64,000 nucleotides of DNA from assembly GCA_002304445.1 (NCBI GenBank), contig NEVA01000011.1, positions 1 through 64,000 of the forward strand. Reading direction: 5' to 3'. This document shows, piece after piece, positions 56,071 through 64,000 of the stretch. The notes below the pieces were generated by a model. The model did not search any database, was not told where the DNA came from, and saw nothing but the letters and a program-made list of their open reading frames with translations. This DNA is from Opitutia bacterium Tous-C4FEB. Its GTDB lineage: Bacteria; Verrucomicrobiota; Verrucomicrobiia; Opitutales; Opitutaceae. The translations under genes and the position numbers were made by a program. Position 1 is the first letter of the stretch. Every line of letters starts with the position of its first letter.

Positions 56071-59000
56071 ATGAAAACAACCCCAATATTCGCAAGACCG
56101 ATCAAGTCATGGATAATCCCACCGTGCCTTCTGCTAGTCGCCGGTCTGTCCGCTTTCGCCCAGGACAGCACAAAAGAGGAAAAGATCATCAAACTATCCC
56201 CCTTTGAGGTCACCACCGAGGGCCAGATTGGCTATCTGGCCAACAATTCCCTGGCCGGAACGCGCATCAATTCGGCCCTCAAGGACATTGCCAATTCGGT
56301 CCAGGTCGTGACCAAGGAGTTCCTCGATGACACCGGGGCCACTAATCTTGGCGAGCTGCTTATTTACACCACCTCCACCGAAGTGGCAGGCATGTCCGGC
56401 AATGCCAGCCTGCAGCAACTGGACTCGAAGACCCAACGGGATGAATTCGTTCGCTTTGAACCACAATTCGCCACCCGAGTGCGCGGTCTGGCCAAGGTGG
56501 ACCTGACTCGTGATTACTTCCTTACCGATATGGATGTTGATACTTACATTACTTCGGAAGTGAGCATCAACCGCGGACCCAATGCCTCGCTTTTCGGACT
56601 GGGCAGTCCCGGTGGCATTTCCAATTCAGCCATCGACCGGGCGGACACCGGCCGCCGCGCTGGCGAGATTAATCTACGAGTGGACGACTATGGATCATTC
56701 CGGGCATCTTTAAACTATAATCACGTACTTCTGAAGGATAAGCTCGCGGTTCGCGTCGCGGCTCTCAAGGGCGATCAAAGGTTCGAACAGAAGCAGGCGG
56801 AGTACGAGGACCGCCGCTATTTTGTCGCCGCCACTTGGCGTCCGCTGAAGAATTTTGCGCTCCGGGCGAATTACGAAAAAGGCGATGGCTACGGGAACCG
56901 GCCGACCAACCGGCTGCCCACCGACCGGATCAGCCCTTGGTTTGCCAACGGAAAACCAAGCTTCAATCCGCTGACGCAGCAGTGGTTCATCAATGGGGCG
57001 CGTGTCACCAACACCACTCATATCGCCCAACTGAACGCCGCAACACAGCAGTTCGCGACGCTCACCGCCAATGGCAACCCCACGATCATCTTCGATGACC
57101 CGAACAGCCGGATACCCGGCAATAACGGTTATGCCGTGATCCAGGCCGGCTTGAATGCCGATGCCGCGGGGAGAACCAGCACCACCTTTCCGGTGAGCGG
57201 AGCCATCTTCATGAGGCAATTCAACGGCTCGTCCGATTTGATCCTGCGGAATCCTACTTACATCGTGGGCGGGCGCCCGGAGATTTCCAGCGCTGCGGCA
57301 GTCTATTACAACGATGTCCAATTGACTGATACTAGTATTTTCAACATACGCAAAAACAGCCTGTCCGGGCCTTCCGCCTGGCAAGCCCAAGAGTTCGAAG
57401 TCTTCAACATCCGCGCGGAAAAGACCTGGCTGGAGAATTCGCTGGGGCTGGAGGTGGCTTACCAACATCAGGATTATGGAGCCAATCATTCTGAGCCTCA
57501 GACAGCCTCGAGCGGTTCCAATCTCGCCGTGGATATCAATCTGGTGCTGCTCGATGGCTCTCCCAATCCGAATTACGGGCGCCCCTTTGTCGGGGGTCGT
57601 GGGTTTTCCTTTCCCAGGAACCGCGAACGTGAGTCTACTCAGGCCGTCGGCTTTGCCAAATATGATTTCGTCGAAAAGCACGACGGTTGGCTGAAGCATT
57701 TCGGGGACCACATCCTGACGGCTGTTTTTCAGGAGCAGGATTTTGATGAAGTGCGACCGAATGGCACGAACGCACGGGCCAGTACTGCCTACAATCCGAG
57801 CCTAGCCAGAGGCGGACCGGGGTTGAGCCAGGCTATTGCCGCCGCCACCAGTCCGTTGGTGAACAACAACACGCGTGCACCTTTGGTTCAATATCTGGGG
57901 CCTTCCTTAACCAACGCCAATTCCATCCGTGGAGCGCAAATCCAGGGGGTGACGGTTCCCCAACTTTTCCAGAATACCAATGATGCCCTGATTTGGAACC
58001 CGTTCAATTCCCGCTTCGAAAGAGGTTCGGTCGTCTTCTTTAATAACCGGGATAATCCCGATCAGACCTGGATATTCGGCAATTCTCGAAACCGAGATCA
58101 GATTTCATCGCTCTCAGCGGTAATGCAGAGCAAGTTCCTCGGTGGCCACCTCGTCTCCACCCTCTCCTGGCGCAAAGACGATGTCACCACGTATGTCGCC
58201 AACGCGGAGAGGGCTCCTGCCACCGGTTTGTATACCGACGCCGAAATTCCCTTGGGAAGTCCCATATTCAACGATAGCGTGGAACAGTCGAGCTATGGTC
58301 TCGTCGGCCATGTTCCGGACAAGTGGTTGCCCCGCGGTCTCGGACTGAGCGCCCACTTTGTAGACTCGCGGAACTTTTCGGCCGGCAGCGCAGGCGTCGA
58401 TATTTTCAACCGGCCTGCGCCTCTGCAGGGCGGAGTGACCAAAGAATACGGGTTTTCGATTACTGCCTTCGACGGCAAGTTCTACACCCGGGTCAATTTT
58501 TATGATTCGGCGCAGGACTGGGAAAAAATCATGGGCGTCATCCCCCAGATTGGTGATGACATCACCCGGGTCATGGAAAACAACACACCGCAAGCGCTGG
58601 CGGCCGCCGGTTGGGACCTCACGAACGGGAGTGTCATCCAACCCGGCACCGTCACGGCCCTTGGTATCCGGCCGATCAACCCCAATGTACCGAACAATCA
58701 GACGGACTGGGTGGCGGATAATATCGCCGGGACACGAACCAACTATTTCCAGAGTACCACCTCAACTGGAATGGAGGTGGAAATGTCCTATGCCCCGTCG
58801 AGTAATTGGAGAATTGCCTTCAATCTCACCCGAGCTGAAGCCATTACCAGCGACATCATGCCCATCGCCGGGCCCGAACTTCTCCGAGTCGCCACAAAAG
58901 TGTACCAGGACCCGAAATTCGGCCAGTTATTCATCAATCCAAGTCCTGTCCTTCAACCAGACGGCACTTATGTCAACACCGACCTGCTCAGGTCGAGGAC

Positions 59001-59454
59001 CGACAACTTGTTGTCGGGCATCGCGCTGCGGAAGGCCAGAGAAGGGGGGCCGCTCCAGGAAGTGCGGAAGTGGCGGTCGAATCTTATCACCAACTACAGC
59101 TTCAAGGGGTCGGCTTGGGCTGATACCTGGCTGTCCAAGTTCTCCGTCGGAGGGGCCGTGCGCTGGCAGGACAAGATTGCCATCGGGCAAGGCCTCAAGG
59201 TGGTCGATGGCGCGACCATTCCAGACTTCGACAATCAATACTTCGGGCCCAAGGAAACCAATGTCGACACATGGATTACCTATAACACTAGGGTTCTGAA
59301 GGATATGGCCTTGCAACTCCAGCTGCGCGTTCGCAACGTCGCTTCCGGCTCGGGCGACTTCATCCCCGTCGCGGCCAACCCGGATGGAGAAGTCGCACTC
59401 TGGCGCATCGGAGCGCCGAGGTCCTTCGAGCTCTCCGCCAGACTAAAGTTTTAG
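56071..59454 (+). CDS. TonB-dependent receptor 3
   Basis: 1127 residues. Signal peptide ends near LSAFAQ, followed by IIKLSPFEVTTEGQIGY and the plug blocks RINSALKDIANSVQVVTKEF, LGELLIYTTSTEVAG and GPNASLFGLGSPGGISNS. The barrel ends RSFELSARLKF. Codon use is somewhat less GC-biased than the housekeeping genes. It lies directly behind the cytoplasmic sulfatase and is probably in the same LacI-controlled transcript, so it is the best candidate for the import channel of the sulfated substrate. Confidence 0.92.
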   Translation: MKTTPIFARPIKSWIIPPCLLLVAGLSAFAQDSTKEEKIIKLSPFEVTTEGQIGYLANNSLAGTRINSALKDIANSVQVVTKEFLDDTGATNLGELLIYTTSTEVAGMSGNASLQQLDSKTQRDEFVRFEPQFATRVRGLAKVDLTRDYFLTDMDVDTYITSEVSINRGPNASLFGLGSPGGISNSAIDRADTGRRAGEINLRVDDYGSFRASLNYNHVLLKDKLAVRVAALKGDQRFEQKQAEYEDRRYFVAATWRPLKNFALRANYEKGDGYGNRPTNRLPTDRISPWFANGKPSFNPLTQQWFINGARVTNTTHIAQLNAATQQFATLTANGNPTIIFDDPNSRIPGNNGYAVIQAGLNADAAGRTSTTFPVSGAIFMRQFNGSSDLILRNPTYIVGGRPEISSAAAVYYNDVQLTDTSIFNIRKNSLSGPSAWQAQEFEVFNIRAEKTWLENSLGLEVAYQHQDYGANHSEPQTASSGSNLAVDINLVLLDGSPNPNYGRPFVGGRGFSFPRNRERESTQAVGFAKYDFVEKHDGWLKHFGDHILTAVFQEQDFDEVRPNGTNARASTAYNPSLARGGPGLSQAIAAATSPLVNNNTRAPLVQYLGPSLTNANSIRGAQIQGVTVPQLFQNTNDALIWNPFNSRFERGSVVFFNNRDNPDQTWIFGNSRNRDQISSLSAVMQSKFLGGHLVSTLSWRKDDVTTYVANAERAPATGLYTDAEIPLGSPIFNDSVEQSSYGLVGHVPDKWLPRGLGLSAHFVDSRNFSAGSAGVDIFNRPAPLQGGVTKEYGFSITAFDGKFYTRVNFYDSAQDWEKIMGVIPQIGDDITRVMENNTPQALAAAGWDLTNGSVIQPGTVTALGIRPINPNVPNNQTDWVADNIAGTRTNYFQSTTSTGMEVEMSYAPSSNWRIAFNLTRAEAITSDIMPIAGPELLRVATKVYQDPKFGQLFINPSPVLQPDGTYVNTDLLRSRTDNLLSGIALRKAREGGPLQEVRKWRSNLITNYSFKGSAWADTWLSKFSVGGAVRWQDKIAIGQGLKVVDGATIPDFDNQYFGPKETNVDTWITYNTRVLKDMALQLQLRVRNVASGSGDFIPVAANPDGEVALWRIGAPRSFELSARLKF

Positions 59455-59468
59455 GCCACGATGCTGCG

Positions 59469-59558
59469 ATGCCCGACGCGTTTGGCGAACTGCACGACAA
59501 CGATGCCGCCGAACTGCTGAAAAGCACCCCCGGCATGGCCCTCCACTACGCGGTCTAG
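59469..59558 (+). other. short coding-like fragment, unknown
   Basis: A 29-residue frame reading MPDAFGELHDNDAAELLKST then GMALHYAV and TAG. It has protein-like composition but no recognised family. It lies between the receptor stop and an IS66 scrap and is probably debris. Confidence 0.2.
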
Positions 59559-59638
59559 GAGGCGGTCGGCTTCACGATGCGCGGGCAAGACTGCTTGCTC
59601 GGGCGGATGGCGTTCTCGACCGCGTTGGTGTCGAGCGT
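59555..59638 (-). pseudogene. IS66-type transposase fragment
   Basis: A 27-residue minus-strand frame with LDTNAVENAIRPSKQ, matching the conserved C-terminal DNNxxENAIRP motif of IS66 TnpC transposases, then a stop. The Glu of that motif is the third catalytic acid. Only this fragment remains. Confidence 0.6.
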
Positions 59639-59662
59639 GCCAGTTGACGTGGCAAATCAGTC

Positions 59663-59851
59663 ATGAATTACGGCGCTGAATACATCATTTCAGAATTCAC
59701 GAATCCCTCCGGGGAGGTCATTTTCCACGCTTCCGGGTGGCTCGACGGTAAGCGCATCCGGAAAAATTTCGCCAGCCACACCGAAGCCGCGACCAAAGCC
59801 GCCTTCTCCAAAATGCCGCGCTGGGTCGTCAAGCCCGCCGCCTCCGCATGA
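59663..59851 (+). pseudogene. N-terminal fragment of a tyrosine-recombinase-like protein
   Basis: 62 residues: YIISEFTNPSGEVIFHASGW followed by LDGKRIRKNFASHTEAATKA. This resembles the arm-type N-terminal beta-strand module of site-specific integrases, in which a reading such as GWxDGKRIRKNF is followed by a long protein. Here the frame ends after AASA, so it is truncated. It could also be a short independent protein. Confidence 0.4.
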
Positions 59852-59862
59852 AGTCCGCCGGC

Positions 59863-60012
59863 CTAATTCTCCGCGCAAAACGCTTCGACACTCACGCCTG
59901 CCTGCGCAATCAGGCCCGCCAGCGTGCCCGGCTTGATCGGCTTATACATGGGGACGACGATGGTGCGGGCGTCTTTCCGCATAATCAGATGGGAACCGGC
60001 CTGCCGCCGATT
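59863..60012 (-). pseudogene. C-terminal remnant of a HicA-type toxin
   Basis: The minus frame reads RRQAGSHLIMRKDARTIVVP followed by KPIKPGTLAGLIAQAGVSVE and a stop at 59863. GSHxIMRK, VPxxKPIKPGTL and the QAGxSVExF ending are the C-terminal half of HicA mRNA interferases. The catalytic His is present but the N-terminal part is replaced by the antisense of the dioxygenase fragment, and no HicB partner is seen. Confidence 0.65.
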
Positions 60013-60741
60013 TTCACCCGTGCGGAAATGAACCGGATCAACGCCGAGCTTCCGCAGGTGCTCGCGTTGCTCGAGCCGGGCGAGACATCGAAGGACATCC
60101 GCGAATGGCACGAGGCGAGCACGTATCTCTTCGAGCTCGCGATGGAGCCGAAGATTCTCGATCTCGTGGAAGGCATCCTCGGAGCGAATTTCTAGATGTG
60201 GGCGAGCAGCTTTTTCATCAAGGAGCCGCGCACGAGTTCGATGGTGGGCTGGCACCAAGACGCGTATTATTGGCCGATGGCTCCGCATAATTCCGTCACG
60301 GTGTGGCTCGCGTTTGACGATGTGGACGAGGTCAACGGCGGGATGAAATTGCTGCCCGGCTCGCACCGGGGCGGCGTGATCAAGCACCGGAAGTCGCTGA
60401 GTACGGCCTCGGTGCTCACGCTGGAGCTGGCCGACGGCTCGGATTTTAGCGCCGACCAAGCGATCCAATTTCGCCTCAAGGCGGGCGAGTGCTCGCTGCA
60501 CGATGACCGGGCGATTCATGGGTCGCCGGCGAATCCGAGCGATCGCCGCCGGGCCGGTCTCACAATCCGCTACTCCGGCACCGATGTGAAAAACGATCTT
60601 TCGGTGAATCCAAATTTCAAAACTTACCTCTGCCGCGGGGTGGACGAATTTCAGCTAAATCCCATCGGTGTGCCGCCGACCACGCGTTACGGACGCCCGA
60701 GTTTCAAGGCGGTCAGCAACGAAGAGGCTGGCAAAGGCTGA
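60013..60741 (+). pseudogene. phytanoyl-CoA dioxygenase family gene broken by an amber codon
   Basis: One frame runs from about 60013 (FTRAEMNRINAELPQVL) through LVEGILGANF, hits TAG at 60193-60195 and continues MWASSFFIKEPRTSSMVGWH to 60741. The second part keeps the Fe(II) ligands WHQDAYYW (His, Asp) and DRAIHGSP (distal His) and RRAGLTIRYSG for 2-oxoglutarate. Family members have a continuous chain such as NFxLWxSxFFIKEP here, so the TAG interrupts one gene. The 5' end is also missing, replaced by HicA debris. The ATG at 60196 could still start a 181-residue partial protein. Confidence 0.8.
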
Positions 60742-60782
60742 ACGAAAGCAAGATTGGGCGCGAGCGGCGCCCATCGGCGCGC

Positions 60783-61571
60783 TCAGCGCTTGAAGTCGGT
60801 GTTCGGCCTCTCGAGGTTGAGCTCCTTGATCCACGCATTGCGGTAGCGCACGTCGTGGCCTTCGCATTGGAGTTTCAGGCCGCCGGGTGTGTCCGTGATG
60901 CCTTTGCCGCCGTTGTTGCCGCCGTCGATGCCGGAGTTGGCGCCGCCCCAGACTTGATTGATGACTTGGTTGGCGTGGACCTTGATGCCGTTGAAATAGA
61001 GCGTAACGCGCGCGGGCTCGGTGAGGACGCCGTCCTTAAAACGGGCGGCGCGGAACTGGAGATCGTAGGCGTTCCACTGGCCGAGACCTTTGTAGGCGAA
61101 GTAGGGCGAGGCGGTTTCGTTGATGACGGCGCCCATGCCGTGCTTGGTGGCATCGCTGTCGCAGATTTGGATTTCGTAGCGGTTCTGCAAATAAACGCCG
61201 CTGTTGCCGCCGGTTTTCATGACGAGGAACTCGATGTGTAGGCGGAAGTCGCGGTAGGCCTTCTTGGTGACGATATCGGCGGCACCGTATTCGCCACCGA
61301 CGGCGGCGGGGTCGTCGGTTTGCAGGGCGCTCGCGCCGGGGACGACGGGGTCGGCGACGATGGGCCACTTGATGGGGAGAGCGGAGGCGAAGCGCGGGCC
61401 GGTCCAGTAGGTCCACTTGGCGTCGAGGGTTTCGCGGGTGCCGTCGAGGAGGACCTCGGCGCCTTCGATGGGCTTGGCGCCGACGCCGACTTGGGCGCGG
61501 GCGGCGGTGAAGCAGGTAATCGACAGCGCGAGAACGAGCAGGCGAGGGTGAAGGGAGCGGTGGGAGATCAT
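60783..61571 (-). CDS. secreted DUF1080 / 3-keto-disaccharide hydrolase family protein
   Basis: 262 residues with a signal peptide (LLVLALSITCFTAARAQ). A concanavalin-like beta-sandwich with the family blocks YRDFRLHIEFLVMKTGGNSG, VYLQNRYEIQICDS, GQWNAYDLQFRAARF and GLKLQCEGHDVRYRNAWI. Family members hydrolyse 3-keto-glycosides or bind sugars and are numerous in Verrucomicrobiota. Its ATG overlaps the stop of the GNAT gene (ATGA), so they are cotranscribed. Confidence 0.88.
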   Translation of the reverse strand: MISHRSLHPRLLVLALSITCFTAARAQVGVGAKPIEGAEVLLDGTRETLDAKWTYWTGPRFASALPIKWPIVADPVVPGASALQTDDPAAVGGEYGAADIVTKKAYRDFRLHIEFLVMKTGGNSGVYLQNRYEIQICDSDATKHGMGAVINETASPYFAYKGLGQWNAYDLQFRAARFKDGVLTEPARVTLYFNGIKVHANQVINQVWGGANSGIDGGNNGGKGITDTPGGLKLQCEGHDVRYRNAWIKELNLERPNTDFKR

Positions 61572-62122
61572 GGTGGGGATGAGAGCGTGGGGGACGGGTT
61601 GAGCAATTGATAGATGTGATGATCGAGGAAGTGATCGTAAAGCCACTCGGCTTTTTTGAGGGTGCTGATTTGGGTGAAGCCGAGGCGTTGCACGAAGGCG
61701 GCGGCGCGGTGGTTTTCGGTGGCGACGGCGACGATAACGCGGTCGACGCGGAGTTGGGCGAAGGCGTGGGCGATCACGGCCTGGCAGGCGGCGCGCATGA
61801 TGCCGCGGCCCTCGGCGGCGGGGACGAGCCAGTAGGCGGGGAAGGCGACGCGGGCGGCCCAGTCGATGCGGTTGTGCCAGATCACACCGACGAGCTCGCC
61901 TGAAGCCCAGATGCCGCAGGCGAAGGCGCGGGTTTTTTCGCGGTCACGCAGGGCCTCGGCGATGAATTTTTGCGAGTGCGCGGGCTTTGTGGTGGCATCG
62001 ACCCACGGCAGCCAAGTGCGGAGGGTTTTCCGGTTGGCGTCCACGAGCGCGAAGAGCGTGGGCGCATCGGCGGGTTGCAGAAGGCGCAGTTCGAGACCGG
62101 GGTTGATCTGGTGGCGCAGCAT
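61568..62122 (-). CDS. GNAT acetyltransferase, RimJ/RimL-like
   Basis: 184 residues. LELRLLQPADAPTLFALVDA, TWLPWVDATT, the acetyl-CoA loop region AFPAYWLVPAAEGRGIMRAA and the C-terminal ENHRAAAFVQRLGF match ribosomal-protein-serine or -alanine N-acetyltransferases of the GNAT fold. The substrate is not determined. The gene is the first of a two-gene minus-strand unit ending with the DUF1080 protein. Confidence 0.88.
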   Translation of the reverse strand: MLRHQINPGLELRLLQPADAPTLFALVDANRKTLRTWLPWVDATTKPAHSQKFIAEALRDREKTRAFACGIWASGELVGVIWHNRIDWAARVAFPAYWLVPAAEGRGIMRAACQAVIAHAFAQLRVDRVIVAVATENHRAAAFVQRLGFTQISTLKKAEWLYDHFLDHHIYQLLNPSPTLSSPP

Positions 62123-62299
62123 CGTGGGGCAACGATGCGCGCGGGTCGCGCGGAGACCAACGAGAAATTGCGCGAGTTTGATCGCGTGGCAGTGAAGAGT
62201 CCGATTGCAGCGCTGACCGGTTGGCGGTGACCCGCGTCAAGCAACCCGACCGGCGATCGGGCCTGCAGCGGCGGACGTCGGTAAAACGGAACAACTCGC

Positions 62300-63700
62300 C
62301 TAGCGGGTGTGTTCGTCAACGCGGCCCTCGGGCGCGCGATTCGCGATAGCGGACGATGGGGGCGGAGGCGCGGGCGGAGCGGCGCGCTCGGGGCCGCGGC
62401 GTTCCGGCGCGGGACGTTCGGGCGCGGTGGGGCGCGAGGTGCGATCGCCACCGGCGTGCCGTGGGGTGTTGTCGGTGCGGGGCTCGCGCGGGGCTTCGGG
62501 GCGAGGGCGCTCGGGCTCGCGCGGGGCTTCGGGGCGAGGGCGCTCGGGATTGGGTGTTGATCGGGGCTCGCGGGGGCCGGGGGGACGAGGGCGCTCGGGA
62601 TCGCCGGCGGGCGGGAGGTTGCTCGTCGGGCGCTCGCGGCGACGTTCGCCGGGGGGCGGGCCGCCGATGGTGTGGGCGGGCGGCATCACGACGGGCGGAG
62701 GCGAGAGCGTGGGCGGGGCGTTGACGATGACGTTCGGCGGGCGGTGGTCGGAGCGGGAGCGCGGGCCGTTGTCGGAGCGGCGGTGATCATCGGAGCCGGG
62801 GCGGCGTGGGTGTTCGTGGTAGGGGCGGGGATTCACGATGACGACGGGTCGGCGGGGATCGTTGACGATCACGGTCGACCGCGGGTGCCGGTGAGCCGGC
62901 GGTTGCCACGGCCGACCGACGACGACGGTGACGCCGGGCGCGGGCGGGCGGTAAGGAAACGCGGGGCGGACCCAGACGGGTTGCGGGCGTCGGCGCCAAT
63001 CGCCGACGACAATGGTGCGCGTGCGCCAGTCGCAATCGTAGGAAAGCCACGAGCCGACTCGGAAACCGAGGCCGAAGAAGAGGGAAGGCTGCGTCCAGCT
63101 GTAGGGGCGGCTGACGTAGACGACTTCGGGATCGTAGCGGGGCACGTAGATCACGGTCGGCGACGCGGGCTCGATGAGAATAACTTCGCCCTCGGTGATG
63201 ACTTTTTGCTGCGGGGTATCGATGAGAGTGCCGGCGGCGCGGGCGCGGGCACGGAGGCGTTGCACGGCCTGCATGACCTCGGCGGGCTGGGCGAGAAACG
63301 CGGTGCCGAGCTGCTGGGTCCACGCGAGGTTTTCATCGAGCCACTTGATGACATCGGGGTAGCGAGCGAGGCTGCGCACGCTCTCGTCCCAAGCTTGGGC
63401 GTCGAGCTGCTGCGGATCTTGGTTGGCGGCGAGATACCGGGCGGCGAGGACGATGTCGGAGGACGAAGCGGACGCCGGCAAGATGAGAGCGATCAACGCG
63501 TCGGGATAAAGGGCGACGGGACCGAGGAGGGTTTCGAGTTGGGCGTCGGTGAGCTTGGTGGCGGTGGCCGGATCGCCTGCGTTATAGACGACAGACGATT
63601 TGGGCAGGGCGGAGGCGGCGGGTGCGTCGATGGTCAGTGCGAGCGTGAGTGCGAGGGTGGCGACGAGACCGGAGGTAGAAAAAGCGGCGGGTGATTTCAT
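62300..63700 (-). CDS. exported DUF3300 protein with a repetitive Pro/Arg tail
   Basis: 466 residues. The ATG at 63700 gives a signal peptide (GLVATLALTLALTIDAP). DUF3300 occupies about residues 45-220: LLGPVALYPDALIALILPAS, YPDVIKWLDENLAWTQQLGT, PTVIYVPRYDPEVVYV. The remainder is disordered and rich in Pro, Arg and Glu, with an exact 11-residue repeat ERPRPEAPREP. The function of DUF3300 is not known; a cell-envelope location is likely. The high codon-repeat content makes the antisense strand open in all frames. Confidence 0.82.
   Translation of the reverse strand: MKSPAAFSTSGLVATLALTLALTIDAPAASALPKSSVVYNAGDPATATKLTDAQLETLLGPVALYPDALIALILPASASSSDIVLAARYLAANQDPQQLDAQAWDESVRSLARYPDVIKWLDENLAWTQQLGTAFLAQPAEVMQAVQRLRARARAAGTLIDTPQQKVITEGEVILIEPASPTVIYVPRYDPEVVYVSRPYSWTQPSLFFGLGFRVGSWLSYDCDWRTRTIVVGDWRRRPQPVWVRPAFPYRPPAPGVTVVVGRPWQPPAHRHPRSTVIVNDPRRPVVIVNPRPYHEHPRRPGSDDHRRSDNGPRSRSDHRPPNVIVNAPPTLSPPPVVMPPAHTIGGPPPGERRRERPTSNLPPAGDPERPRPPGPREPRSTPNPERPRPEAPREPERPRPEAPREPRTDNTPRHAGGDRTSRPTAPERPAPERRGPERAAPPAPPPPSSAIANRAPEGRVDEHTR
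62481..62546. repeat. tandem 33-base direct repeat inside the DUF3300 gene
   Basis: Two adjacent copies of a 33-base unit, starting GGCTCGCGCGGGGCTTCGGG on the plus strand (62481-62513 and 62514-62546). They encode the doubled ERPRPEAPREP peptide on the minus strand. Confidence 0.85.
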
Positions 63701-63820
63701 ACGGCGAAGGGGAGAGGAGCGTAGACCAAGGGCGAAGGGGAATGTGCCGGGAGAATGGGGGTTGCACGCGGTCGACGAAAAAATTACCATCAGCCATCAG
63801 GCTCAGCTGGGAACGCGATT

Positions 63821-64000
63821 TTACAGCTTCAGGCTGGCGGCTTCGAGGGCGGCGGAGAAATCGGGGAGGCGTTTGCGCTTGGCGAAGGCTTGGAAGCGGC
63901 GGATGGCGCCGGGGGAAAGCTTTACGGTCTTGCGAAGCTTGCCGAGGGCTTTGCGGCCGGAGCCGACGCGCATACTGCCGTGCGTGAGGACGGCACGGGC
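63821..64000 (-). CDS. small basic protein, possibly continuing beyond the window
   Basis: A minus-strand frame ending in TAA at 63823-63821. It reads MRVGSGRKALGKLRKTVKLS, then PGAIRRFQAFAKRKRLPDFS and AALEAASLKL. With the ATG at 63973 it would be a complete 50-residue protein, but the frame stays open to the window edge. The very basic first half and the helix pattern suggest nucleic-acid binding; no family is recognised. Confidence 0.4.
   Translation of the reverse strand, partial: ARAVLTHGSMRVGSGRKALGKLRKTVKLSPGAIRRFQAFAKRKRLPDFSAALEAASLKL

Noticed and set aside
62309-63694. Several long plus-strand Gly/Arg-rich frames over the DUF3300 gene
   Set aside because: They are antisense shadows of the Pro/Arg/Glu-rich tail and carry no domain.

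Overview
The window looks like a chromosomal segment of a Verrucomicrobiota bacterium of the Opitutaceae type. This rests on high GC, three very large TonB-dependent receptors that share an N-terminal L[ST]PFxV motif, a secreted tripeptidyl-peptidase-II-like protease, a PVC-type DUF6797/cytochrome c protein, DUF1080 and DUF6807 proteins, and sulfatases. No rRNA, tRNA or CRISPR array was found.

Bases 1-30000 are mostly housekeeping: guaA, a LolA-like periplasmic protein, a tight hisD-hisC-hisB-hisH cluster, citrate synthase, acpS, NAD(P)H-hydrate repair (nnr), dprA, the TPP-II-like protease, a HIT protein, cysC, nrdR, a trpG/pabA amidotransferase, a PIN/UPF0175 toxin-antitoxin pair, tgt, a UDP-glucuronate decarboxylase, a purine nucleoside permease and a secA-lnt pair joined by a GTGA overlap. 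A complete IS630-type element (18247-19361) sits exactly in the TA of a TAG stop codon and leaves that stop intact.

From 30000 to 60000 the window becomes accessory and is largely devoted to carbohydrate use. It holds three TonB-dependent receptors, an L-rhamnose-isomerase-like enzyme, a secreted esterase, a DUF6807 protein, the DUF6797-cytochrome c protein, a secreted sulfatase, a secreted protein of probable alpha/alpha-toroid type, a GPH-type sugar symporter, a LacI-type regulator and a second sulfatase that has no signal peptide. A 14-bp inverted repeat, TCGGAC-NN-GTCCGA, occurs at three intergenic positions here: next to the LacI gene, before the secreted sulfatase and before the second receptor. 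It is the likely operator of the LacI protein. The inferred scheme is glycan uptake through the receptors, trimming by secreted enzymes, symport of a sulfated oligosaccharide, and desulfation in the cytoplasm.

The same region is full of gene decay. A second divergent sulfatase/lacI pair survives only as fragments (42793-43175) around an intact operator. A sulfatase C-terminus (39454-39585) is still ATGA-coupled to the esterase. A TPR membrane protein is split by one in-frame TAA, a PhyH dioxygenase by one in-frame TAG, and a RAYT transposase by a frameshift. A junk segment at 59455-60012 carries pieces of an IS66 transposase, an integrase N-terminus and a HicA toxin. The right end (60783-64000) returns to ordinary genes: a DUF1080 hydrolase, a GNAT acetyltransferase, a DUF3300 protein and a small basic ORF at the edge.
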